Assembly: GCA_033439255.1 (NCBI GenBank)
Contig: CM065882.1
Location: 2,976,001-3,040,000 of the forward strand
Origin: Hericium rajendrae
Lineage: Eukaryota; Basidiomycota; Agaricomycetes; Russulales; Hericiaceae
Length of the DNA stretch: 64,000 nucleotides
Direction of reading: 5' to 3'
Of the stretch, positions 23,781 through 36,171 are shown piece after piece. A model generated the notes under the pieces. It made no database searches and had not been told where the DNA came from. It saw nothing but the letters and a program-made list of their open reading frames with translations. Position 1 is the first letter of the stretch; each line of letters opens with the position of its first letter. The translations under genes were made by a program, and so were the position numbers.

Positions 23781-26114
23781 GTGATGTCTCGCAAAATTCC
23801 TACACCCATCCGTTCGACACCATCGACCAATCCGTATGAGGCGATGACTGCTTCCCAACGCGCAGACATTAACGAGCTTGTGCAGAAGAACCGTGCACTC
23901 GAACAGACACTTAAACGACTCAAAGAAGATCACCAGCGCCAGCAAGATGAACTGCGCGTCGGGTGGCAGGCGGAGCGCAAGGAATGGGTAGACGGCTGCG
24001 ACTCGTTACAGGCCTTCCACCGCATCGCGCATCTCAGAACTACCGTTGCTCTTGAAGATGAACGCCTCGCAATGATCAGAGAGCGTGATCTCGCTCGCCG
24101 ACAGCGTGCAGCTCTATTGCATCGGGATTATCAGTTGATCATGTTCCAGGCTAGGGAGTCGGAGCTGGAGTTCAGAGTAGATGAGCTAGAGGAGGACCTC
24201 GACCGATCGAAGCAGCTCAATATGCGAATGTTGCAGGAGTGGAAGGACAAAATCTCGGAGGTGCTGGAGGATGTGAAAGACAAAGAAGAAGCCTTAGCTG
24301 AGGCTGAACGTGCTCGTGAAGCTGCTCAGGTATAGTCGGATCGTGCATTGTTCAATCGTTATGGTGTCCTAACAGTTACCAACATCAGGCTGATGCAGCG
24401 AAGTTTCGAGAAGAGCACGCTGTTCTCAAATCCAAGGTGGCCACTTCAGGGTCCGAATACGAAAGGACAAGACTACGTCTGGAAGACGCGGAAACTGTCC
24501 GATCAGAATTGGAGCGCAAATATGCTGAGTCTGAGCAGACCATAGCTAAATTACAACAGCAGCTGCGCAAGTGGCAGGAATTGGATAGCAAGGATAGTGC
24601 TGGCGCGAAGGCCGAGCAGAAGAGGCGCATGGAGCTCGAAGCTCAGGTGGCCGATTTAGAGGACCGTCTGTCTTCCGTAGGGCAGGAGTTACAGACAGAG
24701 AAGAGGGCCATCGAGAAGGAGCGTAGGCGAGTTGAAAAACTTAAGGAGAGCTTGGTCGACCAAGCCGTAAGTTTCACATCATCTCGCGTTACAACGAAGT
24801 TGACCTGCTAACTTGCTACTTAAGACTCGCGCAGAAGAAGCGCAGCAGAAGCTCGAGCAGGTAAAAGAAGAGCTCGATGCCGCCAATCGCACGATCGAGC
24901 AGTTGCAGTCTGCGCAGGAGGAGCTGGCCCGCAAGTCCAAATCTCCAACCAAGGGTACCGATAGCGGTGAGCAGGGACAGGACAATGAGCGAAAGCGGAT
25001 GATGTCGAAGCTGACGGCCTCCCTAGACCGACAAGCGGTAGGGAGCTCATGTCTTTCGTCGTGGTATACACTGCACTAATCATTCCTTAGCGGGAGACAG
25101 AGAAAGCGAAACAACTGGCCATCAAAAGTGAAAAGGATGCAGAGAAGGCAAAAAGCCAGCTTGTTGATGCGCAGAAGCGGATCGAGGAGCTCGAGACAAA
25201 GCTAAAGCAGGTATAGAGCGTTTGACCACATCGTCCCTTCATGGCCTCACGTTCGCAACTGCTCCAGTCCGCAAAACCACGCTCCCGTGCAACTGTTCAT
25301 GCAGAGCGCGACGGATCGCCTGAAGCCATGGAAGTTGAGCCTTCACTTCCGGAGCCATCTCCACCGCGCAAACCCCAATCCAAACCTCGCCCGAAACCAA
25401 AGCCGCCAGGAAAAAGGTTTTCTGCTGTCGATAGAATCACTGAAGATGCTAGTCCGCCCCCAGCGAAGAAGGCTCGGACCCAAGTTGAATACAGCGACAT
25501 CGAAGAACTATCTCCTCCACCTACGCCTCCACCTGCAAAGGTACAGAAGGCGCCGAAGAAGAAAGCGGCTCCGAAGAAGGCCTCCCCTGAAGACGAGGGC
25601 GACAGCGACGCTGGTGTGGCTCAGCAAGGGAAGAAGGCACCCGCGTCTACCAAAGCCAAGATGAAGAAGGGTAAGAGGAAGGCGTCACCGGACGCAGAGG
25701 AGGACCATGACAGCGACGACGTTGTTGCTGCACCACCGAGCAAGAAACCGAAGAGCAAGAAGCCGACATCCGAAAAGGCCGCTGACTCGACCGCCGCGGA
25801 CAAGAAGGGGAAGAGAAAGGCCGTTGTTGAGGAGGCAGAGGCAGAGGCTTCCGCTCCCCCAGCAAAGAAGAAGAAGCTCCGGAGACTCAATGCATTCGCC
25901 GCCTCTACTACAAACAGTTTCGACTGGAATCAATTTAGTCAGGTAAGTGTTAGCTACTTTACGTTGCAGAGCATGTCCCTCAGTGCTTGCGAAGCCGGGC
26001 GGTGGTCTGGATATACCCAGGGAATTGTCGCCAATCAAGGACTCGGGGCCTGTGCCCCAGAGGTCCGTGTTTGGAGGGAGAACATCCTCCTCTCAATTAT
26101 TTAGGAAAGGTTGA
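23781..26114 (+). CDS. Long coiled-coil protein with basic, Pro/Lys-rich tail
   Basis: The start at 23781 gives MSRKIPTPIRSTPSTNPYEA followed by nearly uninterrupted heptads over about 400 residues (for example INELVQKNRALEQTLKRLKE, LEFRVDELEEDLDRSKQ, KRRMELEAQVADLEDRL). Introns of about 50 nt sit near 24331, 24770, 25037 and 25213. The second half is a disordered, charged region with runs such as PKKKAAPKKAS, KKPKSKKPTSEK and PPAKKKKLRRLNAF, likely nuclear or microtubule/DNA binding. It ends in NSFDWNQFSQ and, after a further intron, GGGLDIPRELSPIKDSG to the stop at 26114; this last join needs a 1-base frame change. The layout recalls spindle-pole or kinetochore coiled-coil proteins or a shugoshin-like tail, but no specific domain supports either. 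Function unknown. Confidence 0.65.
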
Positions 26115-26918
26115 TGTTCAACATGTTGACACATCGGATCCGATATTCTCCTCTATCTCGAGCCGTATAATAGCGCAGCACATTTAGTATCAGATGAAGA
26201 GGTTTTATGATCGTGTACCACATTCACATTCTCCATTGCACGACCTCTCCGCGACGTCTGTGATAACACGAATTTCTCTGTGGCATATCATCGAACATTT
26301 CAAACGCGGCTGAAAGACCTCTTCGGTCTACACCTTGCGAGAATGCTGTGAAGCTAAAAAAGGCATCCAACTTGAACTACCAAGTACTTGCCATTCGATC
26401 CACAAACCCCTCACATACGCACTGACGCCGTCGATCATGAGAAAAAGGGCAAGACATATATGGGACATCCGTATATTCAATATACTCGAGATTATCGTAG
26501 ATCGAAAACCATCCGGGATCGTAAGGAAAAGTATGTTGCCACATGATGAAACTCCCGTCGACATAGGAAAGTGTGAGAGGAGCGATTAAAGAGGCTGTCC
26601 ATCTCATTCATCACGGAATACACGCCTTATCCATGCATCGGACCCAGCTGAACGCCGGCAAAGACACATAGCGACGCAGTGGTGAACGTAAACGGTGAAG
26701 AAATTTGACGCGACGCGGGCCTTATAAGGCCCTCTCGAGCGGAGTTTGAAGTAGCCAAAACGCGTCCAGCGGCAGTCGTCCTTCCTTCCTTCCAGCTGGC
26801 GCAGATCTGCAGCCTCTCGACGCGTTTACGGCTTCATGTCACAGGCCAGCCGTGCTTACGGGCAGGAACAACATAACAAGCTCCAAGATTGGATTGCTGG
26901 AGACTTGAGTTTACCACA
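26115..26918. other. Intergenic, 0.8 kb, amylase promoter side
   Basis: This stretch runs from the coiled-coil stop to the amylase start. A minus-strand open frame (26377-26607) reads SFIMWQHTFPYDPGWFSIYD and DVPYMSCPFSHD, which looks protein-like, but it is short, has no splice continuation I can find and no clear relative. A perfect palindrome with a TATA core lies at 26717-26732. Confidence 0.5.
26717..26732. promoter_or_regulatory. 16-bp perfect palindrome GGGCCTTATAAGGCCC upstream of the amylase gene
   Basis: The sequence GGGCCTTATAAGGCCC is its own reverse complement, with TATAAG in the centre, about 190 bp before the amylase ATG. It could be a TATA element with symmetric flanks or a dimeric factor site. 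It is a sequence observation only. Confidence 0.35.
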
Positions 26919-29402
26919 ATGGACTTCATTTCTTGGGTTCTTGAGTGGTTCGATTATGTCTTCGGCCGGACTTCCGCTGCGCATCCGGGGGGAGCATTGC
27001 CTGGTATGTGTCTAGGCCCGGAAATAAATTCTAAAAATCCAACAATGGTAACAATATCACGGCTCTTATTCGGGGCCTCGCTCATGAAATAAATTCGCTT
27101 TTTAGATACAGTTCTTCACCTGGGAGAGCGCCCATCCGACCTTGTCCTGGTGGCAGCATTTCGAGACTGAAGTCCCGAAGCTCGCAGAAATGGGAATCAC
27201 CCAAGTGTGGTTGCCTCCTCCCCACAAAGCCACGAACAAGGTCAGTCTTGTTTGCTCCAAAGTCGCGGAGCTGCTTACACCTAGCAGAACGGGCAAGGTT
27301 ATGACGCTTATGATTTGGTGCGGCGGGCGAATTCCTGGCTCAATAGCCCTTGTCTGATTGCTTCATGAAAGTGGGATCTAGGAGAATTTGACCAGAAAGG
27401 TACTGTGAGAACGAGATGGGGAACCAAAGATGAACTCGTCCGGGCCGTCTCTATCGCGAAGGCATACGGCATCGACGTGATTATAGATGCTGTCATGAAT
27501 GTACGTCGAATGAACTGTGTCTAATATGCTTTCTAATAGCTCTTGAAGCATAGAATGGGTGCCGATAGAACGGAGATATTTTCTGCGATACCCGTGGATC
27601 CATTGAATCGTCTACGGAACTTAGGACCGGTCGAGCAAATAGAGGTAAGTGACTTGCGCTACCGAGAAGTAATGTTCACTTATTCTTAGTGCAGGGATGG
27701 ACGGTGTTTGACTTTGCGGGTAGAAACGGAAATGTAAGATTATTCCCTCACCCGTCCATGCGTTATGTGACGGTGGCATAGTATAGCACAATGCGATGGA
27801 ACCATAGACATCTCACAGGTATGCCCAGGAGATGACGGACGTAACGAAGCTAATCGATGCATTTATAGGACTGGATTGGGACCACCGGACAAAGACCAAA
27901 GGGGTCTACAGGATAGTTAGCGATACGCACAATGGATGGTCTCATCATGTGTCCGCCGAACTGGGAAACTATGATTATTTACTGGGGGTTGATGTGCGTT
28001 CAAGCATCTATCTGTCCGGAGGCATTGCTTATATTGCACTGCAGATTGACCATAACAATGCCGAAGTTCGTGAAGATCTTCAGAATTGGGCAGCCTGGAT
28101 TCTGGAGGTAATGCAATCGTCTTTCAAGACGGATGAACGTAGTCGTGTTGACTGGCGTCACACAGACCACCGGTGCTTCAGGCTTTAGACTAGACGCTAT
28201 CAAACATATGGACAGGAGATGGCTTCTTGGTTGGGTAAACTCTTTTACGCTTTCTCTCGTTTCCATTCTCAAGGGAGTAGATTAGACAAGTTCGTGGTCG
28301 TTTGAATAGGTCTCGGACGTTTATGGTTGCCGAGTACTGGACGCCCGAGTGAGTGACATATCTTCACCCAAGGCCCCAGATTTAACGTCTTTCAGCCTGA
28401 AGATTCTTTTGCCATATGTCCAAGCTTTCCGCGGCGAGGTAAGCACTTTAAGAGCAATTACTTGTTATCCAAACCCAAGAATCTTGGCACAGGTGTCATT
28501 CTTCGATGTTCCTCTGCACGATAATCTCCATCATGCAAGCAAAGATGGGTCCCGCTATGATCTGAGAAACATTTTGAAAAACACGCTATTGAACAGTCAT
28601 CCGGGTGATGCGGTGACGTTCGTGGACAATCATGAGTAAGTCGTATATCTTTTTAAGGGTACCGAGTCTCATTTCTTCTGCTGTTAGTACGGTGAATACG
28701 TCATGATGGGCATCATTTTTATCGTGCTTGGTCTGACGGCCCTCATCTGCACAGCAAATAGGGCAGTCCCTAGAGAGCTGGGTGGATACCAATTTCAAAC
28801 TACAAGCATATGCTCTGATCCTCCTGCGTGGCGAGGGACACCCGTAGGTCCTAAGTCAGTCATTGAACATAGAGTCTCACGGTAACATGGGCTTGTTGAA
28901 TTTTCAGCTGCGTGTTCTACGGAGACCTATACCCCAATCGTGAATGTTACGACGAGGCAGTAGCACAAGGCCTTCGACGATTGCTGGACGCTCGGAAGAA
29001 GTTCGCGTTCGGATCGGTCAAGGATTATTTCCATCATCATAATTTTATTGGCTTCACGCGCTCAGGCGACCCTGATCACAGCGGTTGCGCTGTGGTGCTA
29101 TCCAATGCGCCCAAAACGACCAGGTACTCCAGGACTTCGAACTCCCTACTCAACGTAACCCGCTGATCCCCATTTGACATAGCGCCTCGTCGTCATGCAC
29201 TATTCAAATGAACGTCGGCTCGGTAAGTATTACCGAGGTTTCGCAAGCATGAGCTGACATCTTGCAGGCCCACGCCAATACTACTTTTATCGGATTATAT
29301 CCGCCTCATGAACGCCTTGACATATCCTCTGACGGTTGGGGAGCTTTCTCCTGCAAGCCAGAGTCTCTACAAGTTTGGGTACCTGCCAATAGTGATGTCT
29401 GA
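26919..29402 (+). CDS. Intracellular alpha-amylase, GH13 subfamily 5-like
   Basis: A (beta/alpha)8 glycosidase of the bacterial-type GH13_5 group. The fungal intracellular members (Histoplasma AMY1, Aspergillus AmyD) act in cell-wall alpha-1,3-glucan metabolism. There is no signal peptide: [16 protein letters not shown]. Motifs in order: [79 protein letters not shown] (nucleophile Asp), [11 protein letters not shown] (acid Glu), [36 protein letters not shown] (transition-state Asp) and [17 protein letters not shown]. The NHDT join needs a 4-nt exon TACG at 28688-28691 between introns of 52 and 63 nt; skipping it gives an in-frame stop. The last exon ends at 29402. Over ten exons; all three catalytic acids present. 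The 3' end abuts the sugar transporter gene. Confidence 0.86.
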
Positions 29403-29475
29403 GCTGTGCTCTGCTCAATCAATGCTAAGATGTCAGATAAAAATACATTTCGTTTTCTTACGAACCGAATCTGCC

Positions 29476-31950
29476 CTACAATGCCACAAACTCGCCCTGC
29501 TCCCATCGACTCATCTCACCCGTCGACCCCGTCCTGCGCAACTCGTACGTCTCATACTTAAGCGACTTTTCCGGGGGTTCGAATATCTCGATGGGCGTCT
29601 CCGGTTCGGGCGCCATTCCACCTCGGCTCATGGACATCGTCGCTGCTTCGCCGCCGCGCTGTTCGATTTCCGCCGGCTTGTCCTCGCCGTCGAAAATTGC
29701 AGATGTCTCTTCGAGGGTGTGCCCTGCGGAGAATGAGTATGCATGTGAGCACTTGGGCAGCTTTTTGCTCACCTTTAGTCTCAATTACACAAAGTAATAC
29801 AAATACGAGCTCGATCCCGAGCCAACCACAATACACGAGGTACTATACCAGCATTAGATTCAAGGATCTTAGACAGTGAACACGCTGAGGCTCACATATT
29901 TCCAGCCTAGTGCATCAAGTGCCCAAGGATTGATGAATTGATTGAATGCCAAAGTCAAGGATACAGTCAAATTCTGGGCCATGCTGTCAGGAAATTACGA
30001 GACAATTGCTACGGAGAGCTCACCATGATGGCGAAACCTTTCGCCCGGATAGCATACGGGAGAATCTCCAGGGTATATACGACCAGCAAAGGCGTATAGG
30101 CGATGTCATAGAACAGATAGAACAGGAAAATGAAAGGAACGGTGGCTTATATTGCAACGATATCAGCCCACGCTCACGGTGGTCACGAGCAAAAAGAATC
30201 ACCGACCTTTTGCTGCAGCCGCCATGTGAAGCGTATTGAATAGTGCGGTTGTCAGAGTCCAAACGGAAAAATCTACGACTTGGTCAGCCAAATGAAGCAG
30301 GAATAATAGGAAGACCTACTGATCAGCATGCCCGCGTTGGAGATAATAAAGAGTGTTCTGCGACCAAGCTTGTCGATAAGAAACGCGCCAGTCAGCGCGG
30401 CGGTCAGGTTCCAAACCTGCAGACCGCCGTTGATAGCTGCTTTCGTCGAGGTGCTTGTGATTCCTACGCCCTCGAGAACCAAGTTGATATAATATGAAAC
30501 CAGACCGTTGCCGCTGGTCACAAGATAGAATATCAGCAGTGAGCGACGGCAAGCCAAGACTCACGCCATACCTCCATTGCGAAAACATGGCTATCGCGAT
30601 GATTAGCCGCATTCGCTTCCTGTTCCCGGGTGTGCTGAATAAGGCCGAAAAGGAGGTGCTCTTCGAAATTTCCTTCTCCATCTTCAGCGCATGGCGGATC
30701 TGGGCCATCTCGAAGACGACGAGTGGGTCGCGCTCGTCAAAGCCATTTGCGTGGAAGCGAGAAAGGACGCGTGCAGCTCTTCCTTCCTATGATATCGTAA
30801 GCTACTGACAAGAGCAAGAAGACCGCGGCACAAACCCTTCCAGTGTAAATGAGCCATCGAGGACTTTCCGGGATAAACCTTGATGGTCCAAGGTTATCAT
30901 TCGTGCCTCATAAGCTAGGATACTTTATCTCACCAGATTAGACAGACTTGCAAGAGAGGGCCGAATGCTTGCACAAGAGTCGGTATCCGCCATGACCACA
31001 TAGAATGAGCTGCCCCATTAAAAGCGCCGAAGCAAGTCCACGCAGCTGCAAGCGATGTGATGGCTCAGAATATGCTCGAAGCGCATTTGCTTGTATGACT
31101 CACCAATGATACTTCCGAAGTACCACATTGAATTGTACAAAGACGTGAGTTTGCCGCGCTGCAGGTGAATCTCAGACACGGTTTGATACAATTTATATGC
31201 TTAACCACCAACCTGGGTTGGATATGCTAGCTCGGTGATGAGGAGCGGCGCCGCGTTTATCCCGAACGTCAAACCAGCACCGACTATTAAGGATATCAGC
31301 AATGAATAAATTCAGACGAGGCCGCTTGACTGACTCAGAACACGAGCTCCCACAAACCAACGGACGGTGGATGCAGAGCTCTGCAATCCTACGCCAGCTA
31401 ACATCAAGATCGAACCGACGAATAATGTGGCTCGTCGGCCGAACCAGTCTGAGCAGAACGGCGTAAAAGGCAGGCCCTAATCCGCACGATAAATGAGTCG
31501 TGAAGCATTATTTGGCTTCGAGCAATGTTGAAAACGCACAGCAAGGCCACCGATCATTTGTGCAGAATTGATCAAGCCTAAGTTCAAGTTTGAGCCACGG
31601 CATCATCTCCCGTTCGAAAACTCTTCCTTACCTAGAGCCTTTCCTTTTGGATGGCCAAACTCGTCCTGCCACGCAGGAAGAATTTGCAGGCCTGCACATC
31701 GTAAGTACTCGAGACACAATTCAACAAAACCGGACCGCACCATTGACCAGAGATGAATCAAATCCGTTTGTTACCGCCGTGAGAATCGGTAAAATTAGAT
31801 ATATGTTCAAGAATAGGATACCTGGACAAGAATGACGAGTCAATTCAACTAAGTAGTGATCAACAAGCATGCGCCATGTCACTGACCGCGATTTCGCCAC
31901 CATGAACCTCGGTCGATGAAGTCAGCGATAGTCCACTCTGGGACGGCCAT
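29476..31950 (-). CDS. MFS sugar transporter (sugar porter family, lactose-permease/hexose type)
   Basis: A 12-TM plasma-membrane sugar porter split into many short exons. The start at 31950 gives MAVPEWTIADFIDRG, then LFLNIYLILPILTAVTNGFD and SSLVNGLQILPAWQDEFGH, typical of fungal lactose-permease-like porters (GFDSSLxNGLQxLxxWQ). Mid-gene exons include the loop block AQIRHALKMEKEIS, and later GGLQVWNLTAALTGAFLIDK with LGRR, the sugar-porter D-x-LGRR motif. The end has YCGWLGIELVFVLLCVIETK spliced to GHTLEETSAIFDGED, the ET-G-TLEE PETKG-like signature, then a long acidic cytosolic tail to 29476. Several exons between 30800 and 31560 are only partly resolved by eye. It converges on the amylase gene with about 70 bp between the stops. 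Substrate unknown. Confidence 0.78.
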
Positions 31951-34900
31951 TCCATGAACACCAGCGCGAAGCGGTATGGTATGCCAGCGGAAAGAGGGGG
32001 AATACACTCGAATGAGTTCTCGCCATGTGCGCACTATATAAATGTGCTGGCCAAGGGTTTCTCATGACGAGTCCTAGTCTAAACCTGCCGAAGCTTCGCT
32101 TCGAATGCGGGGTACATAGCCATCTGAGTTATTCTCAGGGACGGCTGGCCCATCTGCACCGGGGTCCTGCAGTAGCTCAGCCATCAGGCGGGGAAAGAAC
32201 GAGAGCGGATAAAGACCGGACGGACATATCTCGTAAATTCATGTAGTGGGTTTCTGGTCACGGGGCAATTTCGACGAGGTATATTCGAGTGTGGGTGCTC
32301 AAATGCACCCTGTTCCAAGCCATGTGCACACATCCGCCTCTCATTTAAAGCCTCCGCGCCTCCCAGAGGCGAAATAAAGGGAATGGGAACTTGAAGTCAA
32401 TTTCGGCAACATGGGTGTCTGGGAGAGAAAGGATGAGACAAGCGCCTGTCTTCCAGGACGATCATGTCGCTTAACGCAACGCGCGCCCACGTGATGGCCA
32501 ATAGATACCCAGCCTCGGACGCGCTTGTGCGCATTGCCATCTTCTCCTTCCCCATGGCACCATTGCCCGATCTGCTGACCTGGGAATACGTTGCTGATCA
32601 AAGATACTTATGAGGACTAAACTCGCTAATCATTCATGCCGAAGAAGCCAAATCGCGACCATCGTGTACGTTTTGCTGCGCGTCTTGCAAAAAGGTCCCC
32701 GGACTTCTCGTGTCTAAAAGCGACGGATGCAGCGGTACGCGACCTCAACCGGGTGCCGGCAGCTTCCACAGCTCATTCTTGCTTCTCTCATTTATTTGTG
32801 TGGAAGAAAGATCACGGACCCATGATGCCTGGCAACATAGCCGTTAGGTAAAACAAGCACGAAGGTCCGCACAGTCCTTATTGGCACCATGTTATCTCCC
32901 AGTAATTGAAAGCATTCTATATCATCCAGCAGGGAAAAAAGGATCCGAGAGAAAGGGGTATGGTGCGTGCTGTCCCATTCCACTGTAGCCCTACTTTAGC
33001 ATGTTTGTGGTTGATTTTCAACTCTCCGTCAGCTTCGCGCTGGGCGGTCTCGCTGTCAGGGGCGTCTGATGCTACGCGCAATAGCATCTTGCATTTGCAA
33101 ATATACGGAGAGAAGCTTGACCCCTGGTCCCGATCCTGCACAATTAAATCATTGAGAAGACATTTCTTTACGACTCGCATACTTTCTTTGACTTCCCACC
33201 GCCGACAGACCTCTACCTCTCCAAGGCGACTTGCTTCGGAAGTAGTGCCTTCTGACACTCAGGCCCTTTCGTCAAAGCACCCAGCAGAAAGAGTCTAAGT
33301 ATTCAATCACAAGGCCTATAGTCATTGACCATTCTGCCTCTCAGTTTTAGTAGCAGCGTCGGTCGACAGTCGCCGCAACGCAGCGGATAATTTCAGACCT
33401 ACTAAGCATGCATTGCATCCAAATTTTTTCTTGAGACAAGCAGATCGGCGGCCCGTTCAAGTTTGGACAACTTTGCCCAATTTATTCTCGAATGTGTCCA
33501 CAAAACATTATATCCCCCAAGAATCTCATAATCGCATAAGCCAATGCTACCCATATTTCTACCGCCACTTTCCAACTTCACCTCCTCTCACCCGCAGCTC
33601 TTCTCCCGACGTCTATCCCAGCCTGCCAAGGCCTCCACAACAGGGACCTCAGGATCTAACTAAGTTATTCCGCGCCTCCACCATCGCAGGACTTCCTCCG
33701 ATCCGGCGCGAGGCTTCTCCGCCTCGAGGATCCGTTCCGCACAGCCTTGGAACACGCGAGCTTCAGGCTCAATACCTGAACATGGTGCATCCACAGCTGG
33801 ATGTCATCGGGAGCTATACTTTCACAAGCCGAACTTGAAGATGATGGGTCTGTCTTCATAATATACCGGAAGCTCCGAATGTCGACACGCCTCTGCCACT
33901 CCTGACGTCTCCGCTGCGTAAGTGGCGTCGTCTACCGGCTGCCCGTTGACGTATTTCAGTAATCTCCCAACTGCATTCGCACATGCCACAAGCCCTCATC
34001 CTCGCATGATCCGCACCCCTGATCCTCCCTCCAGCATTCACGGATCCACCGTAGCGTCCTGACTCGCTTCAGGCTAATTCCCTGTCGCTCCTCTCTGCAA
34101 GACATCATCGAAGGCCCCAGGCGTGATACTTCTCTCCGCAAACGCACCTTTAATTTCCCTGGATCTATGCATGCTGCAAGCCAACATCCTCGCGCCGTCC
34201 TCGCGCTGGTCACAAGGTGTGCTGTTGCTCAGGGTTGACAGCGTCCATCCATGCGTCATGCCAGGTCCGAGTGCGCTCCATCAGACCCATGCACGCCGCG
34301 CTTGGCAGCTGGCAGGATATGTCTGGATGTCCTTTGTCATGGGACAATGAAGGCATTTTGCCTATGTATCATCTGATTTGGTGTTCGTGTCGCCAACGTA
34401 TCCGACAGTTTCTATCAATGTATTTAATGGCGGCTGGGTTCTGTTACATGCGGACAGGCTCAGTTGAACGTGACATATAGACTGTAGCTTGAATAATGAG
34501 ACTTGAGCTTGAGTTGTGAGTATCACTGAAACGGAAGTTGTCGGTTCATTCTGTCATATGAGCGCGATCTAGTGCGCAATTATAGCGCACCATCACCGCA
34601 AGTCTAACAGACAGTAGCGTCACACAGCCGCAAAGTGTCAAGGCATGAATCTAGCCATTCGGGTCGTAAGACTACGTTGTCTGTCATGGTATATGCAACA
34701 TACAAACAAAACCGCCAGTTTACGACAGGCCAAAATCAAGGGCAGAAGGGGAAGCTCAACACCAAGTAATAGAGTACGTGAAGCAAGAGGTATATCGAGA
34801 CAAACAAGGAAGGGTCAGTTCGGGGCAACTGCGAGCTACTGTCAAATTAAATGTCAACGCAAGGTAAAATCAGAACTTTTGCGCATCATCGATCGTCTGG

Positions 34901-35115
34901 GTAACGCGAACGAGACAACAAAAGGGTCGAACGAACACGGAGTCCACGGGAAAAGACGGAATGAACAAGACCAGGATTGGCTCGTTGGGTAGGGTGTCAG
35001 CGGGAGAGTCAACGAAGTCCACTAAAGTCCGCAGAGGGGCGTAAAGCGAAACCAATGGCGCGTGCGCGATGCCCTGTCTCTACTTTTCACATCGCGGCTC
35101 TATGCCGGCTACCAT
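31951..35115. other. Gene-poor gap, about 3.2 kb
   Basis: Between the sugar transporter start and the GPI-protein stop I find no gene with motifs or a consistent exon chain. The best open frame is 33413-33838 (plus), whose product is Pro/Ser-rich (SPPLTRSSSPDVYPSLPRPP) and matches nothing I know. Others (32636-32851, 34123-34350, 34645-34992) are short and isolated. The sequence is not obviously repetitive. It may hold long untranslated or regulatory DNA, or a decayed gene. Confidence 0.45.
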
Positions 35116-36171
35116 TTAGGCGAGGACAGCAGCGACGACGGCGCCAACGACACCAATAGCACCGAAGGACGCCGCTTTGGCGACTGCGCCGTTATTTGCT
35201 GCACCGCCACCCGCAGTGGCGGAGGCGGAGGCAGACCTGTACAAATGATGTCAGCCTGATGAAATTGATCCGCGATGATGCGCTGCGTACGTGGAGCCGG
35301 AGGTCGAGGCCCTAGAAGCGGACGAGACCGACGCGGACGAGGCGTGAGAGGTCGCAGAAGCAGCAGCACTGGACACAGAAGCACTGGATGCAGAAGCACT
35401 GGACACGCTGGACGAGGCGGCCGAGGTGCTTGCCTCGCTGGTGGAGCTTGTGGAGGCAGACGACGCGCTTGACGAAGCGGGAGAAGTGGCGGATGCAGTA
35501 CCCGAGCTCGCACCCGAGCTGCTCGCGTTCAAGCAGCTGGTGTCGGAACCTGGGTTGACGGTGAAGGGCGCTGATTGGGCAGTGTTGCCCTGCGAGTCAC
35601 GGAGAGTGAGGCCAAGAGATGTGCCTGGATCAAATCAATACTTGAGACGCAATCGCGCTGCGAGATGCAGATATGCATACCCTGAGGGAAGTTGACATGA
35701 TCCCAGGTGAAGGGCGAAGAGTCCTGCTGGCCGAAGTCCTCAAGGGCAGCGCCAGTGGGATCAGCACCGGGAAGGACGCTATGGGACGATAAATATAGTA
35801 CAGCGGACGATTACGTGATTACCCACCTCTAGAGATGCAAAAAGCGGAGAGACGCGGCGATAAGCACCTAATAAAACATGAGATTTTCAGAGGGGGAACG
35901 TACGAGGAACCAGGGACCTGCCAACAGCATCTTAGCAACTGACACCGAAAAAAAAATAGGCTGAAGGTGGGCAACTTACCAGTTCCACCGCTCCAAGTAA
36001 TCTGCAGGGGCTGGCACACCACAGCGTTGGAACTAACAAACAGGGGTAAGGACGGGCGAGCGAGGCAAACGGAGAAGAAAAAAAGACGAACGGGGTATTG
36101 ATAGTCAAGCTCTGGGCATAGGCACCAGCAGCAAGAGCTACGGAGACAAGTGCAATGAAAGCTGACTTCAT
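35116..36171 (-). CDS. Secreted GPI-anchored, Ser/Ala-rich cell-surface protein
   Basis: The start at 36171 gives a clean signal peptide, MKSAFIALVSVALAAGAYAQ, then SLTINTP. Short exons follow with VVCQPLQITWSGGT, YFLSVLPGADPTGAALED, SPFTWDHVNFPQGTSLGLTL and NTAQSAPFTVNPGSDTSCLN, an Ig-like beta domain common in basidiomycete wall proteins and comparable with the Kre9/Knh N-terminal fold. A region of about 70 residues of Ser/Ala/Thr follows, likely O-glycosylated. The C-terminus GGGAANNGAVAKAASFGAIG and VVGAVVAAVLA is a GPI omega site with hydrophobic tail; stop at 35116. Four introns or more. Role: structural or surface protein; no enzyme motif. Confidence 0.78.
35367..35411. repeat. Three 15-bp tandem units in the Ser-rich region
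   Basis: Units start CACTGGACACAGAAG, CACTGGATGCAGAAG and CACTGGACACGCTGG on the plus strand. They encode part of the Ser/Ala linker of the GPI protein and are the sort of tract that changes copy number between strains. Confidence 0.55.

Noticed and set aside
26377-26607. 77-codon minus-strand frame (SFIMWQHTFPYDPGW...) as a mannosyltransferase fragment
   Set aside because: The CPFSHD/CVC pattern is only loosely like the KTR-family end and nothing upstream supports it.
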